Positions 5,083-11,346 are shown, numbered from the stretch's first letter. The stretch: DNA of 11,346 nt from Caldilineae bacterium (GCA_020634555.1 JACKBK010000066.1:1-11346); one strand, 5' to 3'. Program-made: numbers and translations. The notes: generated from the sequence alone by a model not told the origin.

Positions 5083-6336
5083 CTAACGCCTGCGCGGCCG
5101 GCCGGCTGGCTCCGCGTCTTTCGCTGTGCCTCCCGGTTCCGACCAGAGAAACTCCGTGCGCCCCAGCACATCCGCCGGATCTTCGCCGTCTGCCGCGCCG
5201 TCAACCGCACCGGCGACCGGCGCAACTGCGCCAGCCTGTGACAGACCGTACAACCGGGCCACACCACGCCGATGCTTGGACCATGTGTAGCGCTCGACGG
5301 ACAATCGCGCGTTGTTGGCCAGACTCTCGGCCAGGAACGGGCGCTTCAGCACCCGTATCGTGGCCTCTGCCATGCGCGTCGCGTCGTCAGGCTTCACCAA
5401 CAGACCATCTACGCCGTCGTGCAGCAGTTCCGGGATAGCGCCAACATCGGTGCTGACGATCACCGTGCCGCTGGCAGCGGCCTCCAGCAAAGGCTGTGGA
5501 AGATTGTCCTCCAGCGCCGTGAACCAGAGAATACTGGCCTCGCGCAGCAACTCCTGGCGACGCCCTGCTGGCAACTCGGCGCGATAGGCGATCGAGTTGG
5601 CAACTTCCAGCTCAGCAGCCGCTTTCCCGACTACCTGCGCCAGCGGACCCTGCCCAACCATCAGCAGGCGCGCCTCGGGGACGATCCTGCGCAGCGCCGC
5701 CATCGAGCGCAGGGCCATCACCGGGTTGGCGCTCTCATCCAAATCGCCGATCCACAGGATCAATGCAGGCCACTCCGTGCGCAACAGAAGCGGGAAATGG
5801 TCCAGGCTGATGAGATTCGGCACGACGCTGGCCGGCTGTCCGAAGCGGCCAAGGATCTCCTTAAGATAGTCTGATGTGACCGTCACCGCGTCCGCCCAAC
5901 CGAACAGCGGCAGGACCCTGCGCCACGAACGGCGCACGAACTCGCCGCCCTGCCCACCGAAAAAACTGATCACAACACGGCGGCGATACAGCCGGCCTGC
6001 CAGAAGAGTCAGGATGGCCGGCAACCAGAAGCCCCAGCCGCTGGCCGCGAAGACGTGCAGGACATCGCTGCGCGGTGCGGCGCCGATCAGACGCCATGCC
6101 ACCAGAACAATCTGCGCCAGCGGCAGCAAGTAAATGCCGATCAACGGCAGACGGCGCACCGCGCGCACGTCGGTGTTGACGCGCCGTACCCATACGCCCT
6201 CGCCTTGCAGCGCCTGGCAAAACAGCTCGACCTGCCCGCTCAACTCGCCCGCGCGCGGCGGAAACGGCCCGACAACGCAGACCCGTTTGCCCTGGAAATT
6301 CACACCCTGTTCAGCCTTGGTCATCCTGACCGGCAT
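5083..6336 (-). CDS. GT4-family glycosyltransferase (GT-B fold)
   Basis: A 417-aa retaining glycosyltransferase of the GT4 (glycosyltransferase group 1) type. The N-terminal acceptor domain starts with RVCVVGPFPPRAGELSGQVE (residues 18-37), containing the GxxPP-type loop. Residues 63-84 and 101-114 are hydrophobic and may attach the enzyme to the membrane. The C-terminal nucleotide-sugar domain contains LILWIGDLDESANP (192-205) and the D/E-x7-E signature as EDNLPQPLLEAAASG (276-290), with Asp277 and Glu285 at the canonical spacing, followed by STDVGAIPELL. Residues about 367-417 form an Ala/Gly/Pro-rich tail beyond the fold. A second ATG at codon 5 is possible and neither has a strong Shine-Dalgarno. 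It precedes the Alg14/Alg13-like pair on the same strand, which suggests a polysaccharide or glycolipid assembly step. Donor and acceptor are unknown. Confidence 0.88.
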   Translation of the reverse strand: MPVRMTKAEQGVNFQGKRVCVVGPFPPRAGELSGQVELFCQALQGEGVWVRRVNTDVRAVRRLPLIGIYLLPLAQIVLVAWRLIGAAPRSDVLHVFAASGWGFWLPAILTLLAGRLYRRRVVISFFGGQGGEFVRRSWRRVLPLFGWADAVTVTSDYLKEILGRFGQPASVVPNLISLDHFPLLLRTEWPALILWIGDLDESANPVMALRSMAALRRIVPEARLLMVGQGPLAQVVGKAAAELEVANSIAYRAELPAGRRQELLREASILWFTALEDNLPQPLLEAAASGTVIVSTDVGAIPELLHDGVDGLLVKPDDATRMAEATIRVLKRPFLAESLANNARLSVERYTWSKHRRGVARLYGLSQAGAVAPVAGAVDGAADGEDPADVLGRTEFLWSEPGGTAKDAEPAGRPRRR

Positions 6337-6385
6337 TGTACCACGGGGCTATACGCTGACACAATCCGCCCGGCGCACCCGTAAC

Positions 6386-6402
6386 ACAATTTTCCAAATT
6401 GT
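6386..6402. repeat. Small AT-rich inverted repeat between hisD and GT4 gene
   Basis: ACAATTT (6386-6392) and AAATTGT (6396-6402) are perfect inverted arms around a 3-nt centre, within the 75-bp gap between hisD and the GT4 gene. It stands out in otherwise GC-rich DNA. It could be a regulator operator or a weak transcript end; no U-tract is present. Confidence 0.3.
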
Positions 6403-6411
6403 CCGGCGCTG

Positions 6412-7743
6412 TCAACCTGAACCACGCAGCCGGCGCGCGACCGCGGCTGCGTGCGCGGTCAGCCCCTCCGTGCGCGCCAACGTCTCAGCCGCCGGGCCGA
6501 CGGCCTGCAACGCGGCCTCGTTTACCCCCACCACGCTGACGATCTTGACGAAGTCCAGCACGTTGAGCGGACTGGCGAAACGCGCTGTGCCCCCGGTAGG
6601 CATGGTGTGGCTGGGACCGGCCACGTAGTCGCCCAGCACCTCGAAGCTGCGCTCGCCCAGAAAGACACCGCCGGCGTTGCGCACCTGCCCCAGATGGCTC
6701 CACGGATCGTCCACCAGCAGACAGAGATGCTCCGGCGCATAGGCGTTGGCCAGGTCGAAAGCTTGCGCCAGGCTCTCTGTTACCACGATTCCGCTGTTGT
6801 TGGCCAGCGCGCCCTGGATGATCTCGGCCCGTTCCAGTTCCTCCAACTGTGACAGAACAGCTGCCTGCACCAGCTTCGCCAGCCGTATACTGGGCGTCAG
6901 GAGGATCGCCGAGGCCAACACATCATGCTCGGCCTGGGCGAGCAGATCCGCGGCGGCCAGTTGCGGGTCGGCGCCGTCGTCGGCGATCACCAGGGTCTCC
7001 GTGGGGCCGGGCAGTCCGTCGATGCCGACGATACCGTAGACTTGTCGTTTGGCCAGCGTTGTGAAGATGTTGCCTGGCCCGCAGATCTTGTCCACAGCGG
7101 GGATGCTTGCCGTGCCAAACGCCAGCGCGCCGATGGCCTGCGCGCCGCCGCCGATGTAGACAGCGTTGACGCCCGCGATGTCCGCCGCCACCAGGATCGC
7201 GGGATGTGGCAGGCCGGTAGCGCGCCGCGGCGGCGTGATCACGGCGACGTGTTCGACGCCAGCCACGCGCGCCGGAATGGCGGTCATCAGCACGGTGCTG
7301 GGCAGCGGGGCGGTGCCGCCGGGAATGTATGCGCCGACCCGCTGGATGGGGCGCACGAGCTGGCCCAGCGTGCCCTGTTCGTCGTTGTGGATCCAACTGA
7401 CGGCCGGCTGGCGGCGGTGGAACGCCTCGACGCGCTGTGCGGCCAGCCGCAGGGCGTCAACCACCTGGCCAGGGAGTTGCTCGTAGGCCGCAGCTATCTG
7501 GGCAGGCGACACAGCCATCGCGTCCAGCGCCACGCCGTCGATACGCAACGTCCACTCGCGTAGGGAGTCGTCGCCGCGGCCGCGCACATCAGCCAGGATA
7601 CGCCGCACCGCCTCGTCTGGGGTGATACGTTGGCCAAAGATGGCCTCGATGCCGTCCAGCAACCGCGGCGGTACATTGATCTCGTCCCAGGCGCGGCGGC
7701 GCAGGATGGTTTGTTGGGCGTCGTGTACGTTGAGGATTCGCAT
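6412..7743 (-). CDS. hisD: Histidinol dehydrogenase
   Basis: A 443-aa cytoplasmic zinc enzyme that oxidises L-histidinol to L-histidine through L-histidinaldehyde with two NAD+, the last two steps of histidine synthesis. The length matches the family (about 430-440 aa). The zinc ligands expected from the E. coli enzyme (Gln259, His262, Asp360, His419) map to Gln270 and His273 (LLAQAEHD), Asp372 (VLGDYVAGPSHTMPTGG) and His431 (LTAHAAAV). The catalytic Glu-His pair is Glu338-His339 (YAPEHLCL). Spacings are almost identical to E. coli. GAYIPGG and KICGPGNIF are further hallmarks. The frame is intact. It stands alone, without hisG, hisB or hisC in view, which is common where his genes are scattered. 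It is divergent from the STAND gene and precedes the GT4 gene by 75 bp. No good Shine-Dalgarno precedes the ATG, but it is the only start giving the usual N-terminus. Confidence 0.97.
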   Translation of the reverse strand: MRILNVHDAQQTILRRRAWDEINVPPRLLDGIEAIFGQRITPDEAVRRILADVRGRGDDSLREWTLRIDGVALDAMAVSPAQIAAAYEQLPGQVVDALRLAAQRVEAFHRRQPAVSWIHNDEQGTLGQLVRPIQRVGAYIPGGTAPLPSTVLMTAIPARVAGVEHVAVITPPRRATGLPHPAILVAADIAGVNAVYIGGGAQAIGALAFGTASIPAVDKICGPGNIFTTLAKRQVYGIVGIDGLPGPTETLVIADDGADPQLAAADLLAQAEHDVLASAILLTPSIRLAKLVQAAVLSQLEELERAEIIQGALANNSGIVVTESLAQAFDLANAYAPEHLCLLVDDPWSHLGQVRNAGGVFLGERSFEVLGDYVAGPSHTMPTGGTARFASPLNVLDFVKIVSVVGVNEAALQAVGPAAETLARTEGLTAHAAAVARRLRGSG

Positions 7744-7766
7744 GGGGTAACCACAATGTCGTACTG

Positions 7767-7916
7767 CAACCGGGTGTAACTATTCAGGCAACACGGAGCA
7801 ATAGACTTCGGAAGTCGCCGAAGCGAAGTGGAAGCATCCCTCACCGCGTTGGGCTGGTTGTTACGTAAAACCGGCGACTTCCGAAGTCTGAGGCTGAATA
7901 GTTACAACCGGGTTGT
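7767..7916. repeat. Inverted-repeat element, MITE-like or paired regulatory site
   Basis: Two arms are exact reverse complements in two blocks. GTAACTATTCAG (7776-7787) pairs with CTGAATAGTTAC (7894-7905), and AGACTTCGGAAGTCGCCG (7803-7820) pairs with CGGCGACTTCCGAAGTCT (7872-7889). The blocks are separated by 15 nt on the left and only 4 nt on the right, so one arm has gained or lost 11 nt. Outside the first block, similarity continues imperfectly as CAACC(C)GGGT. Each long block contains the near-palindrome GACTTC-G-GAAGTC. About 51 bp lie between the arms. No transposase and no clear target duplication is seen, so a non-autonomous element or a structural/regulatory repeat are both possible. 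Confidence 0.72.
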
Positions 7917-8003
7917 CTGTTCGGATGAGATCAGCCGATCTTTTAACCCGCTGGACGCCGAGTTTAGCACCGATGGCAGGTACTGTCAACAGAAATTGAT
8001 GGT

Positions 8004-8033
8004 TTGCAGCACCTGCCGCGATCCTGTTATAAT
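8004..8033 (+). promoter_or_regulatory. Sigma-70-type promoter for the STAND/TPR operon
   Basis: TTGCAG (8004-8009) and a consensus TATAAT (8028-8033) are separated by 18 nt. Transcription would start near 8040, about 30 nt before the proposed ATG at 8071. The -10 overlaps an in-frame ATG at 8032 and therefore argues against that start and against the GTG further upstream. Confidence 0.5.
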
Positions 8034-8070
8034 GCTGTTAACCCCGGCCCAAAAACCGCCAGAAACGCAG

Positions 8071-9522
8071 ATGACCATGTCCCCAAACACATCCCCATTG
8101 CCAGATGACTTTGAAGAGAACGTCCACGACGCGTTGTCGTTGTTTCATAAGGACGCGTCCTACGGCAGTCCGTTGGATTACCTGACGCTGGTCAAACTGG
8201 AGATGCCCGGCGCCGGCGGCAATGTTCGTGTGGCAACCAACCATGTGCTGCTGGCTGCGCTCGACGCTCTGGAGGTCAACCGCTTTGACGATGCGAAGCT
8301 CCTGCGCCGGCGCTTCCCGGACGAAAAGTCGGTCTACATCGTCGCGAACGAACTGAACGTCGCCCAGGCAACCGTTTATCGCAAGCAGCGCCTGGCGATC
8401 GCCCGGCTGGCCGAGACCCTTTACACCATGGAGCTGGCCGCGCGCGACCAGCGCACCCACGGCCTGGAACGTCTGACGCTGGCCGCCGGGGAGACTCAAC
8501 TGGTCGGCGTTGGCCGCCACATCGATCTGCTCAGCGGCGTGTTGCTGGCTGGCGCCGCGCCCTGGCTGGTCTCCATCGAGGGAATCGGCGGCATCGGCAA
8601 GACGGCCATCGCCTATCAGCTTGCCCGGCGGCTGGTGGCCGAACAGGCAGCCTTCAACGGGTTTGCCTGGGTCAGCGCCCAGCAGCAACAGTTTCATCCC
8701 GGCGGCTTCATCCGGCCTGTTGAGGATCCGGCGTTGACCGCGGCTGACCTGATCGAGTCGCTGGTTGTGCAACTGCTGCCGGCCGGCGCGCTGCCCGTCC
8801 CCTTCTCGCTGGAACAGGCGCTCAACAGCCTGAAGGCCCGGCTGCGGCAGTCCGCCTGTCTGGTGGTGCTGGACAACCTGGAGACGTTTACAGACGTCGA
8901 AGCCCTGCTGCCGACGCTGCGCCGGCTGGCCGGCCCAACCAAGTTTCTCCTGACCTCGCGGCAGAGCCTGCACGCCGAGCCGGATGTCTTCTGTTATCCG
9001 TTGCCGGGGCTTTCCGAGCCGGATTCCCTGCACCTGGTGCGGGCCGAGGCGCAGTTACGCCCGTTGCCCCATGTGATGGCGGCCAGCGATGACGAACTGC
9101 GTCCAATCTTCGAGACGGTGGGCGGCAACCCGTTGGCATTGAAGCTGGTCGTGGGGCAGCTCTACCTGCTCGATCTGGACCAGGTGCTGGACAACCTGCG
9201 CGCCGCCAGAGGCCGCAAAGCGGAAGATATGTACCGCTACATCTTCCAGGACGCCTGGCGCACCCTGGGCGAGGATGAGCGGGAGGTGTTGATCAACATG
9301 CCGCTCTTTGCCCAGAACGGAGCCGACTTCGCCAGCATCGAGCAGGTCAGCGAGGTGAAGAGCAGCGCGCTGCTCCATGCGCTGGAGCGGCTGGTCATGC
9401 TGTCGCTGGTCAACGTCAGCGGGGGCCTGCACGCGCACCGCTACAGCATCCACCGGCTGACCGAGACCTTCCTGCTCACCGACATCATCGGCTGGCCGGG
9501 CGCCGGATGGAGCGATCTGTGA
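8071..9522 (+). CDS. HTH/NB-ARC STAND NTPase
   Basis: A 483-aa STAND-class P-loop NTPase, read from the ATG at 8071 (8077 is equally possible; neither has a clear Shine-Dalgarno). Residues 84-112 (KSVYIVANELNVAQATVYRKQRLAI) look like a sigma-region-4-type helix-turn-helix. The NB-ARC module follows: Walker A GIGGIGKT (171-178, Lys177), Walker B CLVVLDN (263-269, Asp268), sensor-like LLTSR (293-297), and the GxP motif GGNPLA (351-356). Residues about 390-470 form the winged-helix part, ending YSIHRLTETFLL. In this class, ATP binding and exchange switch the protein from a monomeric off state to an oligomeric on state after a C-terminal sensor detects a signal. Here the sensor is encoded by the next gene, which overlaps by 16 bp. 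Roles known for relatives include transcription control (AfsR, MalT) and antiphage defence; this window does not decide between them. Confidence 0.88.
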   Translation: MTMSPNTSPLPDDFEENVHDALSLFHKDASYGSPLDYLTLVKLEMPGAGGNVRVATNHVLLAALDALEVNRFDDAKLLRRRFPDEKSVYIVANELNVAQATVYRKQRLAIARLAETLYTMELAARDQRTHGLERLTLAAGETQLVGVGRHIDLLSGVLLAGAAPWLVSIEGIGGIGKTAIAYQLARRLVAEQAAFNGFAWVSAQQQQFHPGGFIRPVEDPALTAADLIESLVVQLLPAGALPVPFSLEQALNSLKARLRQSACLVVLDNLETFTDVEALLPTLRRLAGPTKFLLTSRQSLHAEPDVFCYPLPGLSEPDSLHLVRAEAQLRPLPHVMAASDDELRPIFETVGGNPLALKLVVGQLYLLDLDQVLDNLRAARGRKAEDMYRYIFQDAWRTLGEDEREVLINMPLFAQNGADFASIEQVSEVKSSALLHALERLVMLSLVNVSGGLHAHRYSIHRLTETFLLTDIIGWPGAGWSDL

Positions 9523-10754
9523 CCGGCAACGCAGACGGCCGTAGCCAGTTGCAGACGGACCTGTATCTCGCCCGCTTTCGCCGCAAGATCGCCGTCAACG
9601 CCGCGAGCTGGCTGGCATACGTCCGCCAACACAGCGGCGACACGGCCGCGCTGGACCGCGAGATGGACAACCTGCGCAAGGCCATCCAGCAGGCGCTGGC
9701 CGAACAGGAGGCGTGGGAGTCAGGTCTGGCGTTGACCGGCGAGGCCTGGCGGCACGTCGAGCAGCGCGGCTACTGGCTGGCATGGCGGGGCCTGCTGAAG
9801 CAGGCGCTGGAGGTCAGCCGCCAGGCTGGCCGGCCGGCGGACGAGGCATTCCTCCTGGACCAGATGGGCGAGCTGGCGCGCATCCTGGGGGACAACCGCC
9901 GCGCGCAGGAACACTTCGACGCCGCGCTGGCGCTCAGCCAGGCGCTCGGTGACCGCGTGTGCGAAGGGAGAGTGTTGGCACATCAAAGCCAGATCTACCT
10001 GGCGTTGGGCGATCTCGACGCGGCAGGCTCATGTTGTGAACAAGCCGCTGCCATCTTCGAGACACAAGTCGACGCAGACTACCTGGCCATTGCCCACAAC
10101 AACTGGGGAATCATACTGCTCGAGCGGGGCACGCCAGAGGATGCCATGGCGCATTTCGAATTGGCAGCGGCCGGATTCGAAAGCGTTGGCAACCGGCGCG
10201 GATTGGCCAAAGCCCTCGGCAGTCAGGGCGAGGCGTATCGCCATCTGGGGCACTGGGGTGAGGCGGTTGAGCGTTACCGGCAGGCCATCGCCATCGACGC
10301 AGAAATAGGCCATGATGTTCATGCTGCTTACACACAGATGAACCTGGGCATCCTCTATCATGAACAGGGGCATCATGAAGAAGCGCTGGCGTTGCACGAG
10401 GCTGTCGAGCCGCTCTTTCGCCGTCTAGGTGACCGCCCACATCTCGCTCGGATCTACAACAACATGGGGGTCTTTCTGGCGCATCTTGGCCGGATCGAGG
10501 AGTTCCAGGCTGCTTTCGACAGCGCAGTGACTTTGCATCTGGAAGCGGAGGATCGTCCGCGAGCCGCTCATACACTGACCAACTGTGCTGAACATTTACT
10601 GGATCAGAAGCTGATTAACGAAGCATCCGACTATCTTGATCGCGCACACGCGTTGCTGGATACTCTGCCCAGCCCGCCGGATCGTCTCATCCACGAATTA
10701 GAGAACCAGACACGGCGTCTTGAAACAATGATGGCAGCGCAGCCGGCCGATTGA
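9507..10754 (+). CDS. TPR-repeat protein, probable sensor partner of the STAND NTPase
   Basis: A 415-aa soluble, almost wholly helical protein. Residues 18-110 resemble the helical linker that follows the winged helix in AfsR-type proteins (MDNLRKAIQQAL, then a helical pair). Residues about 112-390 contain seven tetratricopeptide-like repeats at a regular 40-residue pitch, for example GELARILGDNRRAQEHFDAA, GEAYRHLGHWGEAVERYRQA and GILYHEQGHHEEALALHEAV. The long pitch fits the extended TPRs of NB-ARC/TPR proteins. Such superhelices bind peptides or proteins and would be the ligand-sensing arm. The ATG at 9507 lies 16 bp inside the STAND gene in another frame, so translation is probably coupled; the short overlap has no separate strong Shine-Dalgarno. 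The N-terminus takes up the fold where the STAND protein stops, which suggests one ancestral chain divided in two. No catalytic motif was found. Confidence 0.87.
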   Translation: MERSVTGNADGRSQLQTDLYLARFRRKIAVNAASWLAYVRQHSGDTAALDREMDNLRKAIQQALAEQEAWESGLALTGEAWRHVEQRGYWLAWRGLLKQALEVSRQAGRPADEAFLLDQMGELARILGDNRRAQEHFDAALALSQALGDRVCEGRVLAHQSQIYLALGDLDAAGSCCEQAAAIFETQVDADYLAIAHNNWGIILLERGTPEDAMAHFELAAAGFESVGNRRGLAKALGSQGEAYRHLGHWGEAVERYRQAIAIDAEIGHDVHAAYTQMNLGILYHEQGHHEEALALHEAVEPLFRRLGDRPHLARIYNNMGVFLAHLGRIEEFQAAFDSAVTLHLEAEDRPRAAHTLTNCAEHLLDQKLINEASDYLDRAHALLDTLPSPPDRLIHELENQTRRLETMMAAQPAD

Positions 10755-10768
10755 ACGGCCGACTGCGC
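10737..10768. terminator. Hairpin between convergent TPR and small-peptide genes
   Basis: GCGCAG-C-CGGCCG (10737-10749) pairs with CGGCCG-A-CTGCGC (10756-10768) around a 6-nt loop, giving a 12-bp GC-rich stem with a single mismatch. It spans the stop codon of the TPR gene (10752-10754) and lies 18 bp from the end of the convergent small gene, as expected for a bidirectional terminator. No T-run follows on either side. Confidence 0.55.
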
Positions 10769-10786
10769 TGAGCAATGCGGTGGAAA

Positions 10787-10972
10787 TCAGCCGCCGCAGT
10801 TTGATCCGCCCTGGCAACTGCTGCCCTGTGGCGTCGCTGTGGGATCGTCGGCGTGGACGATGGTGTTTAGCCCGGATGCGTTGCCGCTGATGGGCGCTAC
10901 AGCCGGGATGACGGCGGTCGCGGCTGCAGCCAGCAGCACGACGACCAGGACAATGAGCAGGCGCTCTTTCAT
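10787..10972 (-). CDS. Small exported peptide with two C-terminal cysteines
   Basis: A 61-aa protein not recognised as a known family. Residues 1-4 (MKER) and a strongly hydrophobic run (LLIVLVVVLLAAAATAVI) form a signal peptide or membrane anchor. AxA-type cleavage sites are possible near VIPAVA or SGNA. The remaining short segment ends PTATPQGSSCQGGSNCGG, with two cysteines six residues apart in a Gly/Ser-rich tail. There is no lipobox cysteine near the hydrophobic stretch. The ATG at 10972 follows AAAGG on the minus strand at a rather long 10-nt spacing, and that site lies within the 12-bp palindrome CCTTTCGAAAGG (10983-10994). It converges with the TPR gene, 32 bp away. The signal-peptide pattern makes a real gene likely, but the short length leaves doubt. 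No function is assigned. Confidence 0.58.
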   Translation of the reverse strand: MKERLLIVLVVVLLAAAATAVIPAVAPISGNASGLNTIVHADDPTATPQGSSCQGGSNCGG

Positions 10973-10982
10973 GGTTCACCAA

Positions 10983-10994
10983 CCTTTCGAAAGG
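10983..10994. promoter_or_regulatory. 12-bp palindrome over ribosome binding site of small exported peptide
   Basis: CCTTTCGAAAGG is a perfect 12-bp palindrome. Its minus-strand AAAGG half is the only Shine-Dalgarno-like sequence in front of the small gene at 10972. It could be an operator or a chance palindrome. Confidence 0.3.
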
Positions 10995-11051
10995 ATGGAC
11001 AAACCAAACATCAGGGCCCTGCGGGATTGGCTTCGGCCGCTCCCGCCTACG

Positions 11052-11113
11052 TAGAACGCCTGGCTTGATCGGGTGCTGTCACACCACCGGCCGGCCGGCG
11101 TGACAGCGTTCTA
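11052..11113. repeat. Nested inverted repeats upstream of the GNAT gene
   Basis: TAGAACGC (11052-11059) pairs with GCGTTCTA (11106-11113), and GCTGTCAC (11075-11082) pairs with GTGACAGC (11100-11107). The two right arms overlap by two bases, so both helices can form almost stacked, around a core of repeated CCGG (11088-11099). The structure ends 17 nt before the proposed TTG start, so it would sit in the 5' leader if transcription starts upstream. Confidence 0.55.
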
Positions 11114-11130
11114 TAGAGAAGAAGGCTCGC

Positions 11131-11346
11131 TTGGGCGAAAATCTTTCACTTCACATCGACCATCTTTTCAACACCCCCAAACATCTCTCCACCGTTGCCG
11201 GCTGGATCTACCACGAGTTCTGGCAGGACAAGCCCGGCTACAGTCCGGCCATCTTCGAAGCGCTGCTACGCGACGCCGATGACCCCGACCGCATTCCTCT
11301 TTCCCTGCTGGCGCTGGTCGATGACCGGCCCGCGGGTACCGTCAAC
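11131..11346 (+). CDS. GNAT-family N-acetyltransferase, N-terminal fragment
   Basis: Only the first 72 codons lie in the window; the frame is open at the edge. The reading LSLHIDHLFNTPKHLSTVAG, then WIYHEFWQDKPGYSP, then PLSLLALVDDRPAGTVN matches the N-terminus of a common GNAT acetyltransferase subgroup: a first helix with W-[IL]-Y-x-E-[FW], then beta strands around SLLALVDDRPAGTV. Such enzymes move an acetyl group from acetyl-CoA to an amine; the acetyl-CoA loop (RxxGxG/A) should come later, outside the window. An in-frame stop at 11101-11103 bounds the frame. The only usual start codon after it is TTG at 11131, preceded by AAGAAGG at 5-nt spacing. A TTG start could lower expression. Substrate is unknown. 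Confidence 0.78.
   Translation, partial: MGENLSLHIDHLFNTPKHLSTVAGWIYHEFWQDKPGYSPAIFEALLRDADDPDRIPLSLLALVDDRPAGTVN

Larger units (their letters stand above)
7744..8070. other. Divergent intergenic region between hisD and STAND gene
   Basis: This 327-bp region separates two oppositely directed genes. Its left half holds an inverted-repeat element (7767-7916). Its right half (7917-8003) shows no recognisable feature, followed by a promoter (8004-8033) and a short leader. A rightward reading frame is open from a GTG at 7828, but it runs through the repeat and its ATG at 8032 overlaps the -10 box. I therefore regard the region as non-coding. Confidence 0.7.

Noticed and set aside
5272..5874. Plus-strand open frame opposite the GT4 gene
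   Set aside because: The minus-strand protein has the GT4 signature; the plus-strand frame shows no domain and no ribosome binding site.
6925..7563. Plus-strand open frame opposite hisD
   Set aside because: It is antisense to a fully conserved histidinol dehydrogenase and its composition is typical of a shadow frame.
7767..7916. IS fragment with terminal inverted repeats
   Set aside because: No transposase remnant lies in the roughly 51 bp between the arms and no target duplication is evident, so only a non-autonomous or regulatory repeat is claimed.
7828..8070. Upstream extension of the STAND protein from GTG at 7828 or ATG at 8032
   Set aside because: The extension would be translated from the inverted-repeat element and shows no family resemblance. 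A consensus -10 box at 8028-8033 overlaps the ATG at 8032, so transcription probably starts after both.
8038..9033. Long minus-strand open frame (331 codons) opposite the STAND gene
   Set aside because: It lies wholly antisense to an NTPase with clear Walker motifs. The product is Gln/Arg/Gly-rich with no recognisable domain, as expected for a shadow frame in GC-rich DNA.
9507..9522. Programmed -1 frameshift fusing the STAND and TPR genes
   Set aside because: No slippery X-XXY-YYZ heptamer was found in or just before the overlap. An in-frame ATG for the second gene makes coupled reinitiation a simpler explanation.

Overview
This is a GC-rich chromosomal window, most probably from an uncultivated or environmental member of the Chloroflexota (Anaerolineae/Caldilineae-like). 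That assignment is an inference. It rests on lipoproteins with a short signal peptide followed by a Pro/Ala/Thr/Glu-rich linker, on an HTH-NB-ARC protein paired with a TPR protein, and on general composition. No rRNA, tRNA or CRISPR array was seen.

Layout. (a) 1-1464: a complete insertion sequence (9-1456) with a DDE transposase, 27-bp imperfect terminal inverted repeats and an 8-bp target duplication. (b) 1465-1636: two consecutive hairpins. (c) 1637-3658, minus: a 673-aa lipoprotein that joins a PhnD-like (phosphonate/phosphite-type) solute-binding domain to a BMP/PnrA-like (nucleoside-type) solute-binding domain; no permease or ATPase gene is in view. (d) 3926-6336, minus: three glycosyltransferase genes in the order GT4, Alg14/PssD-like, Alg13/PssE-like. 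The last two should form one bipartite GT-B enzyme for a surface or extracellular polysaccharide. A hexamer-repeat region able to fold over the Alg14-like ribosome binding site lies between the first two. (e) 6412-7743, minus: a full-length hisD (histidinol dehydrogenase) with all zinc and catalytic residues, away from other his genes. (f) 7744-8070: a divergent intergenic region with a roughly 150-bp inverted-repeat element and a good promoter for the rightward genes. (g) 8071-10754, plus: an HTH/NB-ARC STAND NTPase and a TPR protein with overlapping reading frames. They look like one AfsR/NLR-type switch divided into two polypeptides. (h) 10787-10972, minus: a small exported peptide with two cysteines, convergent with the TPR gene and separated by a strong hairpin. 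(i) 11131 to the end, plus: the start of a GNAT acetyltransferase cut by the window edge.

How the genes work together. The glycosyltransferase trio is a plausible functional unit. The STAND/TPR pair is a translationally coupled signal-transduction or defence switch. The lipoprotein would present two different ligand-binding modules at the cell surface. The strongest candidates for something undescribed are the hybrid PhnD-BMP lipoprotein, the split STAND/TPR pair, and the repeat-based leader in front of the Alg14-like gene.
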